From Flavobacteriales bacterium (lineage in GTDB: Bacteria > Bacteroidota > Bacteroidia > Flavobacteriales_D > Sanyastnellaceae): a stretch of 64,000 nucleotides of DNA. The stretch's first letter is position 1. Every line of letters starts with the position of its first letter. Location of the stretch: positions 186,001 to 250,000 of the forward strand of contig JADKIZ010000001.1 in assembly GCA_016722445.1 (NCBI GenBank). The letters are read 5' to 3'. This document shows, in pieces, positions 29,992 through 41,776 of this stretch. The notes under the pieces were generated by a model that searched no databases, had not been told where the DNA came from, and saw nothing but the letters and a program-made list of their open reading frames with translations. The position numbers and the translations under genes are program-made.

Positions 29992-30964
29992 TGAGGAATT
30001 CGGCGATTTGCACGGCATTGGTAGCGGCGCCTTTGCGAAGATTATCGCTCACGATCCAACAATTGATCGCATGAGGATTTGTTTCATCCAGACGAATTCT
30101 ACCAACGAAAACATCATCTTTATTTTGAGCATGGATGAAAGGCATCGGGTACTCCTGCGCTGCAGGATTGTCGACAATCGTGATCCCGGGAAATGATCCA
30201 AGGAGTTTTTTCACCTCATTCAGATCGGGTTGTTGTTCGAATTCGATGTTGCATGATTCGCTATGCCCGCCCATGACAGGGACCCTCACACAGGTTGGCG
30301 ACACAAGTATGGAATCATCTTCCATGATTTTTTTTGTTTCCAGCACCATTTTCATTTCCTCTTTGGTGTAGCCGTTCTCTTGAAAAACATCAATTTGAGG
30401 AATGAGATTCATATCAATGTGATACTTGTATGCCATTTCACCCTCAATTCCGGCTCTTTCATTCATCAATTGATCGACCGCCTTTTTTCCAGTGCCAGTA
30501 ACACTTTGATAGGTGCTCACCACCACACGTTTCACCTTGTAGCGATCGTGCAAAGGTTTCAGTACCATCACCATTTGAATGGTAGAACAATTTGGATTAG
30601 CGATGATTTTATCCTGCGTAGTAATCACATGACCATTGATTTCAGGCACGACAAGTTTCTTGCTTGGATCCATTCTCCAGGCAGAAGAATTGTCGATGAC
30701 AACCGTACCTACCGCGGCGAATTTTGGCGCCCATTCGAGGCTTGTGCCACCACCGGCGCTAAACAGGGCAAAAGTCGGGCGCAGGTCAATGGCCGTATTC
30801 ATATCCACCACTTTCCAGGATTTTCCACCCCAAAAGACGTCCTTTCCAACCGACTTTTCAGAGGCAACAGGAATAAGTTCCGTAACCGGAAAACCGCGTT
30901 CAGCAAGTACTTCCAGCATTTTTGTCCCCACCAATCCTGTGGCACCAACGACTGCAACTTTCAT
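29972..30964 (-). CDS. asd: Aspartate-semialdehyde dehydrogenase
   Basis: 330-residue NADPH-dependent enzyme making aspartate semialdehyde for the lysine/diaminopimelate, methionine and threonine pathways. It shows the N-terminal nucleotide-binding VVGATGLVGTKML, a second signature FSAGGGTS, the catalytic cysteine in NPNCSTIQMV and the catalytic histidine in MGGHSESCN. The length is normal for the family. It is a monocistronic-looking gene, divergent from the lamin-tail gene (93-bp gap). Its last residues (ITNLKS) are encoded by the heptamer array at its 3' end, an unusual overlap of coding sequence with repeat. Confidence 0.96.
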   Translation of the reverse strand: MKVAVVGATGLVGTKMLEVLAERGFPVTELIPVASEKSVGKDVFWGGKSWKVVDMNTAIDLRPTFALFSAGGGTSLEWAPKFAAVGTVVIDNSSAWRMDPSKKLVVPEINGHVITTQDKIIANPNCSTIQMVMVLKPLHDRYKVKRVVVSTYQSVTGTGKKAVDQLMNERAGIEGEMAYKYHIDMNLIPQIDVFQENGYTKEEMKMVLETKKIMEDDSILVSPTCVRVPVMGGHSESCNIEFEQQPDLNEVKKLLGSFPGITIVDNPAAQEYPMPFIHAQNKDDVFVGRIRLDETNPHAINCWIVSDNLRKGAATNAVQIAEFLITNLKS

Positions 30965-31057
30965 AAGAAATGAGATAAGTGGTGCAAATTAAAATGGAAT
31001 ACGATAAGGTAACGAGAGAATATTTTTCGAATCATGGTTTTACTTTATGTTTGAAAC

Positions 31058-34000
31058 ATGAAGAAAAAGCAATTTGGGCTGCCGCTGATCCAGTTTCTTG
31101 TGACCGGCATATTCATGCTTTCCGCTTATGGAAATATCCACGCTCAGCTACAAGATAGTTTTGATGACAGCGATTTTACCACCAATCCAACATGGACCGG
31201 GAGCACAGAAAATTTTGTGATCAATGCTTCAGGACAACTTCAGTTGAATGACCTTGATCCGGTTGTGACGCAATCCTATCTGACAACATCCAATGTGATG
31301 TCAGATCTCATGAACAAGGAATGGCATATCCATGCGAAGCACACCTTTTCTGGTAGCGATTCCAATCAATCACGTGTCTATTTCGCAACGGATGCACCGG
31401 CAACATCATATAGCGGCAATACCAGTGCAGGTGTTCACGGTTATTATCTAAAACTTGGAGAAGCTTTATCCGGTGATGTAGTGCGTGTTTACCGCGATGA
31501 TGCCGGAAGCATCACACTACTTGCTTCCACGACAACTGACATTTCAGGATCATTTGAAATCGGCATTCGCATCACAACAGACAATGCAGGAAATTGGTCC
31601 GTGGACATCGATCCTACTGGAGGTACGAATTACATCAACGAAGCGAATTTTTTGGATAACACCTATAGCACATCATCAGATTTCAGCATCGTGTGCACAT
31701 ATACTTCATCCAACACCACGAAATTTTTCTACGATGATATTTATGCAGGAGACATCTTTGTGGATACTACTCCTCCAACAGTCATCAGCGCCACTGCTAC
31801 CTCATCCACAACACTTGACGTATTATTCAGTGAAGCAATGACACAGATTTCTGCAGAAAACGAAGGCAATTTTAATGTAGTCGGTATTGGAAATCCAGCA
31901 ACAGCTTTATTGGATGGATCTAATCCCGCTCTTGTTCATTTGACATTCGGATCAGAATTCGTCATCAATCAAACTTATACCATCAGCGCATCGAACATTC
32001 AGGACATTGCTGGTAACAATATGATATCCGGTAGCACGGATTTTCTGTGGTTCGAATCAGCAGTGGCTACATTTCGAGATGTCGTATTCAATGAAATTCT
32101 CGCCGATCCAACACCTGCTGTAGCATTACCAGAATCGGAATTTGTTGAAATTCACAACACTCATGCTACAGCATCCTTTGATCTCAGCAATTGGTCATTT
32201 GTAAATACCACCACGGTAAAAACACTTCCAGCATTTAATCTCTTGCCGGGCGCCTTCGTCATTTTGTGCGATCAGGGCAATGTTTCACAGTTCACATCTT
32301 ATGGAGATGTCATTGGCATTTCATCTTTTTCAGCGTTGAGCAATGCAGGAGACAGTCTTACATTGTTGAATGATGTAGGCGATATCATCGATGTGCTGGT
32401 GTACTCCGATTCATGGTTTGATACTCCATCGAAACTCGAAGGAGGATGGACCTTGGAAATGATCAATCCAGGGCTTCCATGTCAAACATCTTCCAACTGG
32501 AGTGAAAGCATCAGCAACACGGGAGGAACACCTGGTGCACAAAACTCGGTATACGACAATACTGCAGACACCACATCTCCAACAGTGCAAAATGTTGCGG
32601 TTACTTCAGCGAATACCATTCAGGTGACATTCACAGAAGCGATGGACATCACCGGTTTTGAAATACCTGTGTGGGATGTCATTCCCTTTAATTCGATCAT
32701 TGGCGCGACTTGGAATGGAACATTCGATCAAGTTGTTTTAACGCTACAACAAAATCTTACAGCACCAAATACGTATACCATTCTGATCAATTCGATTGCA
32801 GATTGTAGCGGTAATGTCATAGCTGACACGAACATCGATTTCACCATTGGTTATTTACCACAAATAGGTGATGTCATCATCAATGAAATCATGGCAGATC
32901 CCGATCCACAAATTGGAATGCCTGATGCCGAATATGTAGAATTGCGGAACAACACATCCCAATTGCTCGACATCACCGCACTTCAAATCAACAGCGGTTA
33001 TTTCACGACACAAACATTTATACAACCTGATGGTTTCATCATCGTGGCGGATATTGATGATGAAGCCATGTTTAGTTCATTTACGAATGTTGCGTTCATG
33101 ACTTCATTTCCAAGTCTAACCAATTCAGGAATGGCTTTGGAATTGAGTGATGCGAATAATACTTACGACGCTTTGACCTTACGCTATGTCTTGGTATCAT
33201 GATGATTCCAAAGCCGATGGTGGTTGGTCGCTTGAGCGAATCAATCCACTTGCCATTTGCAGCGGTGCATACAATTGGTGGGCAAGTACTTCCGAATCCG
33301 GGGGCACTGCTGGAAGTGAAAATTCGGTTTTCAATACAGCTCCAAATGGTAATCCATACGTGATTGAAAACGGTGTGCTATCAGCAAGTCAGCTTTATAT
33401 CCGTTTCACAGAATCCATGGAATCTGGTTCAACTTCGAACATCGATCCTACTCTTGATCCTTCCAATTCCATCCAGTCGTTCACTTGGAACAGCGATCTC
33501 GATCAGCTCATTCTAAACATTACTGTTGATCTTTTGCCAGAACAAGCATATTCATTAAACATTACAGGATTGACCGATTGTGACGGCAATCCGGTAAATC
33601 CAGTGAACCTTTCATTTCTCCTTGGAGTTGAACCGCAACCTGGAGACATCATCATCAATGAGATTATGGCGGACGGCTCATCAGAGTCACAAGACGCAAG
33701 TCCAAAATATGACTACATCGAATTGTATAACAAAACAACACACATTTTGGATCTTTCACAAATCAACGTGAACGATGGATTTTTCGAAGAACAGGTCATC
33801 ATTTATCCAGATTCATTCATCATCATCACAGATGCGGACAACGATCCATTTGCATTCATAGAATTTCCCACAACAAAATTCATGACCGATTTTCCTTCTT
33901 TGTTCGAAAGCGGAACAACGATAACAGTTTTAGGAAATAACGGTCTGCTAGATGAAGTGACATACAACAAAACCTACTACCATGATGTCGACAAAGAAGA

Positions 34001-35266
34001 TGGTGGTTATTCCATGGAGTTGATCAATCCACTTGATCCATGCAGTTCATCGGACAACTGGCATGCATGTTTGAATACGAATGGCACATCTGCGGGTAAA
34101 AGAAATTCGGTTTACAGCACCTTACCGGATATCACGCCACCGTCGCTACAATATATTTTGGGAGAACCACAAGAATCGGTAACCCTCGTATTCAATGAAC
34201 CCATTGATGAAGCTTCACTTGCAGGCATCGAATGGACTGTGAATGGAGTGTTGCAAACCAATTTCAATCCCATTCTCTCCGGCGATGAACACAATATGTT
34301 GGTTCTTTACTATGGTGAAATGGAAGAAGGTATTATCTATCAATTTGAATTGTCTGGGTTGAGCGATTGTTGGCAAAACATGATCGGATTGCTACAAGAT
34401 AAATTCGGACTTGCAGAAACCGCACAAGCGGGTGATATCATCATCAATGAAGTATTGTACAATCCATTTGAAGGTGGAAGTGATTTCGTAGAAATCTACA
34501 ATAACTCCATGCGAGTACTTTCACTCAAAGACTGGCGCATCGCAGATGGAACAGGAGGATTTATGAATAACGCAGACATCATCACCGAACTCAATTATTT
34601 ATTGTTTCCAGGCGAGTATTTGGCGTTGGGAAAAACACTTCGACATTGGTGCAATATTATCCCACTGCAGCAACAGACAGACTATGGGATGTTGAAGGCA
34701 TTGCAGATTTCAGTAGTTCCGATGATGTTTTTCTGTTGACACCGGCCAATGAAGTGAGCGATCATTTCAGTTACACAAGCGATTTACAATATCCATTGCT
34801 CAATTCAGATGATGGCGTTTCATTGGAGAGAATTGCTTTCAATAGACCGACAAGTGATAACACCAACTGGCATAGTGCTGCGGAATCGGCAGGATTTGCA
34901 ACACCGGGTTACATCAATTCGCAAAGCGAATTGGCGATGGGAACAGAAGATCAATTCACAGTGGAGACAGAAATTTTCTCACCTGACAATGACGGCAACA
35001 ATGATGTAGCCCTATTTTCTTGGAATTTGAGTGAACAAGGCTACACCGGTGATATCAAAATCTATGACAGTGAAGGTCGATTTGTGCGACATCTAATGAA
35101 AGGAGAATTGCTTGGAGCTGAAGGCAGCATTTCATGGGATGGTTTGACTGACGAAAAACAGAAGGCAAGCATAGGCATCTACGTTATTTATTTTGAGGCG
35201 TTCACTCCAGGAGGTGCAACGTTGAAGAATAAAAAGTCCTGTGTACTTGCTCATTCACTGAACTGA
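31058..35266 (+). CDS. Lamin-tail-domain surface protein (two frameshifts in the consensus)
   Basis: Large secreted protein of about 1,400 residues. It has a signal peptide (residues 1-30, ending NIHAQ), a LamG-like N-terminal domain (about 31-230), then alternating Ig-like Big_5/SbsA domains (TPPTVISATATSS and similar) and four lamin-tail domains. Each lamin-tail domain opens with a version of INEIxADP followed by EFVEI, EYVEL, YIELYN or FVEIYN. The C-terminus has SPDNDGNND and a FlgD-like Ig domain of the kind found at the end of T9SS cargo. Frame breaks: an extra T at 33179-33180 (repair gives ALTYAMSWYHDD) and an A5 run at 34631-34635 that should be A6 (repair gives GKNTSTLVQYYP). The TGA overlaps the next ATG by one base. 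A surface role is inferred. Confidence 0.85.
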
Positions 35267-35883
35267 TGTATCTGGTTCGCACTCCATCACTCGTCAAGCC
35301 ACTGGCACGTGACTTTGTTTGGAGTATACCAACTTCTGAGCAAGAGTTGTACATCACATTCGATGATGGACCAACACCCGGAGTAACGGATACCGCACTG
35401 GACATACTAAAAAAATATGAAGCCAAAGCCACATTCTTTTGTTTGGGAAAAAATGTGGTTGAACATCCCGCACTCTATCAGAGAATTTTGAATGAAGGAC
35501 ATAGTATAGGTAATCACAGTTGGGATCATCCGGATGGTTGGAAAACGAGTGACATCTCTTACTTGAAAAATGCACTTCGTGCTGGTCAACACATTCAATC
35601 AGGATTATTTCGGCCACCCTATGGTAGAATCACGTTGTCGCAGGCCAAAGCACTTCGCAAGAAATACCAGCTCATCATGTGGACGGTACTCAGCGCCGAT
35701 TTTGATCCAGCGGTTTCACCCGAAAAATGTTTGACCAATGTTTTGAGCAATATTGACAATGGCAGCATCATTGTTTTTCACGATAGTCTGAAAGCCAAAA
35801 AGAATATGCTCTATGCGTTGGAAGAATCATTGAAATTTTTCTGTGAAGAAGGCTATACCTTGCGGCCGATAACCAGCCCATGA
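35266..35883 (+). CDS. Polysaccharide deacetylase (NodB homology domain)
   Basis: 205-residue carbohydrate esterase family 4 protein, a metal-dependent N-deacetylase of cell-wall or exopolysaccharide sugars. The NodB motifs are complete: TFDDGPTP (motif 1), NHSWDHP with the metal-binding HxxxH (motif 2), RPPYGR (motif 3), a central IMWTVLSADFDP (motif 4) and IVFHDS (motif 5). No clear signal peptide is seen, so the site of action is unsure. The ATG overlaps the previous stop (TGATG), and its own stop overlaps the rsmA start (ATGA), so the three genes are translationally coupled. Confidence 0.93.
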   Translation: MYLVRTPSLVKPLARDFVWSIPTSEQELYITFDDGPTPGVTDTALDILKKYEAKATFFCLGKNVVEHPALYQRILNEGHSIGNHSWDHPDGWKTSDISYLKNALRAGQHIQSGLFRPPYGRITLSQAKALRKKYQLIMWTVLSADFDPAVSPEKCLTNVLSNIDNGSIIVFHDSLKAKKNMLYALEESLKFFCEEGYTLRPITSP

Positions 35884-36653
35884 ACGTTAGACCCAAAAAG
35901 GCTTTAGGCCAACACTTTCTCCGCAATGATGACATTTGTGCCCGCATTGCATCGGAGCTCACCTTGCATGATGGCTACCAAAAAGTTGTGGAAGTTGGTC
36001 CGGGAATGGGTGCTCTGACAAAATTTCTGTTATCCAATACAGCCTTTGAAACTTCTGTCGTAGAGATCGATCGTGAAAGTGTGGATTACCTCAACGTACA
36101 CTACCCACAACTTCGAGGCAGAATATTCGAGCAAGATTTTTTGCGCATGGATCTCACCAAATTTTTCGGAGAAAATTTCGCGGTTGCAGGAAATTACCCT
36201 TACAATATTTCATCGCAAATCGTATTTCGCATACTCGACTACAAGGAATATATTCCGGAGATGGTCGGAATGTTTCAGAAAGAAGTAGCGATTCGTTTTG
36301 CAAGTGGTCCGGGCAATAAAGACTATGGCATCATATCCGTTTTAGCGCAAGCATGGTATGATATCGAATATTTGTTTACGGTAGATGAAAACGAATTCAT
36401 ACCACCGCCGAAAGTGAAAAGCGGAGTGATCCGCATGAAACGCAAGACACGACATGTATTGGGTTGTGATGAAAAACTCTTTAAGCAAGTGGTCAAAACA
36501 TCATTCAACCAAAGGAGAAAAACACTTCGCAATTCCCTCAAATCAATGCTACCTCCAGGTATCGACACAACAGATGTTTTGTTCAATCAACGCCCGGAAC
36601 AGTTGAGTGTAGAGGAGTTTGTCGGATTGACGAATAGGATTGGTGGAATTTAA
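35880..36653 (+). CDS. rsmA: 16S rRNA dimethyladenosine transferase
   Basis: 257-residue RsmA/KsgA, which dimethylates two adjacent adenines near the 3' end of 16S rRNA. The opening RPKKALGQHFLRN, SAM-binding motif I VVEVGPGMGALT, and the catalytic motif NYPYNIS (usually NLPYNIS) are present. A C-terminal helical domain with SFNQRRKTLRNSLK completes the family layout. The start overlaps the deacetylase stop by 4 bp. It closes the short operon beginning with the lamin-tail gene. Confidence 0.96.
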   Translation: MNVRPKKALGQHFLRNDDICARIASELTLHDGYQKVVEVGPGMGALTKFLLSNTAFETSVVEIDRESVDYLNVHYPQLRGRIFEQDFLRMDLTKFFGENFAVAGNYPYNISSQIVFRILDYKEYIPEMVGMFQKEVAIRFASGPGNKDYGIISVLAQAWYDIEYLFTVDENEFIPPPKVKSGVIRMKRKTRHVLGCDEKLFKQVVKTSFNQRRKTLRNSLKSMLPPGIDTTDVLFNQRPEQLSVEEFVGLTNRIGGI

Positions 36654-36723
36654 TAAAGTCAATTCATATAAATATAACATTGTTAAATCGGAATATGAAG
36701 AGACAAGCAGTGTAAAATAGATT

Positions 36724-36731
36724 TACATTTG
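36724..36731 (+). promoter_or_regulatory. Possible Bacteroidota -7 promoter element
   Basis: TACATTTG fits the Bacteroidota -7 consensus TAnnTTTG and lies 25 bp before the ATG at 36757. No convincing -33 TTTG is found at the right distance, so this is weak. Confidence 0.3.
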
Positions 36732-36756
36732 GCACACTACTAATCTCCTTATTCAC

Positions 36757-39700
36757 ATGCGACCTTATTTACTAACCCTATTTACGCTTGCGTTCATCAT
36801 TGAATGCAAAGCACAATCACTCGAAGAACCATATTATCCACTTCCTATCTTCGAACCAGCTAATGTTTGTTCGGATTCTCCATTCAGCGAAACATGGAGT
36901 TATCATGGGCCATCACACGAACAGCAATTTCCCGATAATACTCCTTATTTGGGAATGACTACTTCTTTAATTATGCATCCAGATTCATTTGGAGTAATCT
37001 ACGCTTCTGGCAATACTTCTGGATTGTTTAAAACCTTGGATGAAGGAGAGCATTGGCACAATGTAACAGATGATTTGGGAATTCCTGGAATGGGCATTAC
37101 CGACATTGAGTATTATCCGTTCGATCATAGCGTCATTTTCGCAACTACAGGCAAACATCTAATGGATATGGCAATTATTCCCTTGGTTTAATTTATTCAG
37201 AAGATTGGGGAGAAACATGGAGTTATTTTTCTGCCTTGTCAGAACTGATTTCATTTCACAATCCCTATATATTCGGTTCAACTCAATGCCTAGCCATCAA
37301 TCCAATTACAGAAGGCGAAATTTTTGTCGGAGGTCATCAAAGGCTTTATCACACGAGTAATATGGGCCAGACTTGGACTACCGTCAATTTCGGAGAACTC
37401 ACTCCTTTAGATGCTACCGATGACGAGTATATGATCGCAGATATTGTGATATCACCTTTAGATGATGATATTGTTTATGTGAGTACGTTCTCCGGTACCG
37501 ATGGAGGAGGTGGCTCAAGAGTTTGGATTTCTGAAGACCACGGTTTGACATGGGAAAATAGAACCCCACAAGTACCTGGCGATCTTGGTAAGAGAATTAG
37601 GTTGGATATGAGAAATGCGGATAACGTAAGTTTATATGCGTCGGTACTTGGAGGGTCATCTGGAACGTTGGTCTATTTTTACAAGAGCATCGATCATGGA
37701 ATCACTTGGGAGTTAATAACAGGTGGTCTCTCTTTATCGGGTGATGGATATTGGAAGGGGGAGTTTCAAGTTTCTGACCATGATCCAAATTTGATGTATT
37801 ATGGTGCGGTACTTTTTTACTGCATAAAGTTTAACGGAACGAGCTGGGTTTCTATAGGAGCGAACTCTAAATTACATATGGACATTCGAGATATAAAGCT
37901 TTACACGAATGCTATTGGTCAAGAATATATTTTGGTTGCTTCTGATGGTGGGGTACAACTGGCAGAATTAAACGTAAGTCAATTTCTATCGGGTGGATCA
38001 TTTCCCGCTTGGCAATCTCTGAATGGCCAAGGACTACAGCTCACACAGGTCTATGGTCATGGTGACTTTGAAAGAGCAAGTGGGACCGTATATGGAGGAC
38101 AAGATATCGGCACATGGAAAATAGAAGGGTCTCTTTCATACAATCTGCAAAGTTATGGTGACGGAAGGTATTCAAGCACTAATTCCTATTTCGAGAATTT
38201 ATCAGTGTTCGGAGGTTACACTAATGCCGAGTATATTAATAACGGAATGTCCATTGGTTCCCCAAATAGCCTATCCTCATATTACACAGGGCCCTATGGA
38301 CAGAGTCAAGCTCAGAATCTCAGGGTGAAACATTATTTCAATGAAAAGGACCAACGACAATTGTTGTTCCCGGCAAAAAAAATCGCAACCTTTAGATTAA
38401 ATGAGGTTACCATGCAGTTTCCGGCGAATCCTGCCGGTAATGACATTACAGATCCTGCAATTCCAAATCCAGTTCCTAGTGTCGACACTCCGTTTCTTAC
38501 AGCTAAAGCATACGCCTTTGCACCATCTGACAATAATATTCGGTATGTCGCTTACGCAGGCAGTTATGGAAGCTCGGTTGAATCAGTATTGTCTGAGGCG
38601 AATCCCGCCCAAGTGAGTAATGGAGAATTGATCAACAGGCTTCTAAAGAGTGTGGATGGAGGAGCAACTTATAGCATAGATCTTTCAAATGACTTACACT
38701 ATTCTTCCAATGGGCAGACTGTTTATGTTTATTCATGGAATCACATCTCATACCTCATGGTAGACCCAAGGAATGCGAACCGTGTATATGCAGCCATATC
38801 AGAGTTCTCAGAATATCCAGATCGCGGTCGGGTTATCGTGAGCGCTGATGGTGGCAACTCGTGGACCGATATGTCTTTCGGAATGGGTCAATTTCAAGTG
38901 AATCAATTGCTCTACCAAGACGGATCAGATGAAGTAATCTATGCCGGAACAGACGCAGGCGTTTATCGATGGAATAAGGCAGAATCGATGTTGGAATGTT
39001 TTAGTAACGGATTTCCTCCATGCATTGGAACATCGATGGATATTAATCCGTGCGAAAACAGCATGACCATTGCAACTTATGGCAGAGGAATCTGGAAAGC
39101 ACAGCTTCCACCAATCGAAAACGATGTCGTATTTACCACAGACTACACCATCGACCAATTCGAAGTGCATTCTTATCAAAACAATATTGTGGTTGATGCC
39201 GGAGCCACCTTAACGGTTAAAGGTCACGTTTATCTGAAACCTGAAAAGTCCATCATTGTAAAACCAGGTGGGCACTTAATCATGGATGGAGCTTTGCTGA
39301 GCAACAGTTGTCGTGGTGTTTTAGCGCAAGGCATCATCGTTGAAGGCAATCCAGAAGTGGACCAATCTCCTGTAACCGATCAAGGCTTTTGTGAGTTGAA
39401 GAATGAAACCATCATTGAAAACATGCACAATGGCGTATTGTGCGCCGGACAATATGAAGATGCCAATGGGCAAATGCAAACGGATTATTCGAAAACCGGC
39501 GGTATAGTATATGCTGACAATACTACTTTCTTAAATTGTTATGTGGGGGCGGAGTTATTGTATTATTCCGCATACTCCAGCCTGCCTCAACACTGGCCAT
39601 TGTCCAATCGATCCTATTTTAAGGAATGTAGTTTCGTGACTGAGCGAGCTTTGGATATGTCACCGCTTGGATTCGTGCCAGCACCTAAAGCGGGTATTCT

Positions 39701-41775
39701 CTTGAAAGAAATTTTGAAATTAAAAATCGAAGGGTGCCGTTTTGGAAACTATTCCATAGGCAGTGATCTCTTTTTTGACGATCCACATAAACGTGGAAAA
39801 GGAATCTGGTGCCTGAATTCGAGTTGTAATGTGAAAGACTATTGTCCATCTCCACCTTGCACAACAACTACACACAATATATTTGAAAATCTGGAATACG
39901 GTATTCTATCACAAAGTTCAAATTTTGTGAGCACTTTAGAAGTGAGAAACGCAGAATTTATGGCCAACTATTGTGGTATTCGAAGTGAGGGTTCTTTGGT
40001 TGGTCCAGTCATAAGAGAAAACAATTTCTATGTTGAGGATTTGCCAGAAAATAGTGACGAGTTTCCGGTAGGAATAAATCTTGACCAAACATCTGGATAT
40101 CACGTGCAAGAAAACCACTTCACTAATTCGAATCATGAAGAAGGTAATCCCTTACTAGTAGGAATAGCCATTGAAAAACACAACCCTGTTTGGTGTTGAT
40201 CCAGTGGACATCCAAGAGGCTGCCACCAATGTGATATACAGAAACTGGTTTGAAGGCTTGGATATTGGTTGTAATGCTGAAGGCCAAAATGCCGTTGAAG
40301 ATCCCAACAATGGTGGTGAGTCTTATGGTTTGGAATTCAGATGCAATAAGTTTGGTCAGAATGGTACGGATTGTTTGAAAGATTTTAACTTGTACGGGGG
40401 AACTTCTGTTCAGAAGCAACAGGGGAATTATGATCCCAACGGCGCCGCGGGCAACCTCTTCTACGATGACGACTGTGATATCGAATATGAACATTGGGAT
40501 GCAGGTTTGGGCGCTAGCGAGTTAACTGCTTATTATTACAATCCGAATACAAGTCAGTTTATATGCGAACCGAATTGTAGTGACGCAACTGTAACGCACC
40601 CTCAGCAAGTATTTGGCGCCTATTCGGAAGCGAACACCTGTCCTGTTCGCAACATAGATCCTTCCTGGAAACCAAAACCAGTCATCAAAGGAGAACATGC
40701 AGCCAAAAAGATTGCCCTGTTAACTACACAAGATGTCTTTCACCAGATTCTTGATGGTGGCGATATAAACTATCTCAAAGAGTTGATTGATAATCCCAAC
40801 ACGGAATCAGCAGCTATCCGAAACGAGTTATTGGAGTTCACTCCGAATATTACTGATGTAATCTGGCAAAAATGTTTTGATAGACAACCGGCATTGAATC
40901 CCTGGCATTTAACCCAAGTGCTTCTATCGGCTTTACCACTAAGGAGTAGTGTGCTTGAAATGATGAAAGCATCGACATTCCCTCAAGAATTCAAGGACAT
41001 GGTTTACGATGGACAATTCAACGGACTTTCGGAAAAAGAAATTTTTGAATCCGATTTATCTAGTCTGGCGCAGGACGCCGGAGAACTTCGGCAGGATTTT
41101 CTACGATATTTGTTCATTCTTGACGATGACACGAATACGGATGGCAATGACGATTTAGAAGATTTTTTGTTGGAAAATGCCAGTGCATTAGATTATTACG
41201 TTCTTGCAGGCTTGCGTTTAATGAATAAAAACATCATTGGCACCAATCAGGCCTTATCGAATAGTTCAACTGTAAGTCCTACGAAAGATATTTACCGACC
41301 AATGACCATCATGATTGAATCCATTCAAGCAAGTGAATATCCTAATTTGAATCAAGATCACATCAACGAATTGGAAGTATATGCCTCGGATGAAAACTAC
41401 ATCGGTTGCGCACAAGCAAGAGCATTATTGGCTTTGACAAAGGAAGTTGTCTATCCCATGGAAATTGACGCCGAAATTGTTCAGGAAAGAAGAGCACGGG
41501 AGATAGCCTCGAAGAAATCAACTATACCATTCACCATTCAACCCGTTCCGGCAAATGATGTAGTTTGGCTTACTTACCCTTATTACCCCGGCATGGAAAA
41601 AGTAAGTTTATCTGTAGTTGACATCACTGGCCGCGAGGTGATGAGAAAAGATTTGAGTCAACTCAATGGGATACATGAATTGAATACCTCTAATTGGGTG
41701 TCTGGAATTTATCTAGTAGAATTGTTTATTGATGATCTCAGCCTTGGTGTCCAGAAAATCGAAATTCAACATTAA
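36757..41775 (+). CDS. Large T9SS type A surface protein with Asp-box propeller and beta-helix (two frameshifts)
   Basis: About 1,670 residues once repaired. It has a signal peptide (residues 1-20, ending ECKAQ), then a long region with sialidase/sortilin-type Asp-box motifs (TLDEGEHW, TSNMGQTW, SEDHGLTW, SIDHGITW, SADGGNSW) forming a probable beta-propeller. A likely right-handed beta-helix follows (about 39130-40530), then an alpha-helical region (about 40690-41500), and finally a Por-secretion tail (about 41530-41772) with SVVDITGREV, the type A T9SS sorting signal. Frame breaks: CTAATGG at 37160-37166 needs a third A (giving HLNGYGNYSLGLIYSEDW), and the A5 run at 40174-40178 needs to be A4 (giving AIENTTLFGVD). 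Substrate and function are unknown. Truncated relatives lie downstream. Confidence 0.82.
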
Positions 41776-41776
41776 T

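Noticed and set aside
31046..31053. TATGTTTG as a -7 promoter element for the lamin-tail gene
   Set aside because: It lies 4 bp before the ATG at 31058, so transcription would begin at or after the start codon, and no -33 element is seen.
41729..41776. ATG at 41729 as the start of the GGF-propeller protein
   Set aside because: It would lie inside the previous gene's sorting domain and place 16 non-signal residues before the signal peptide; the TTG at 41777 matches the paralogue.
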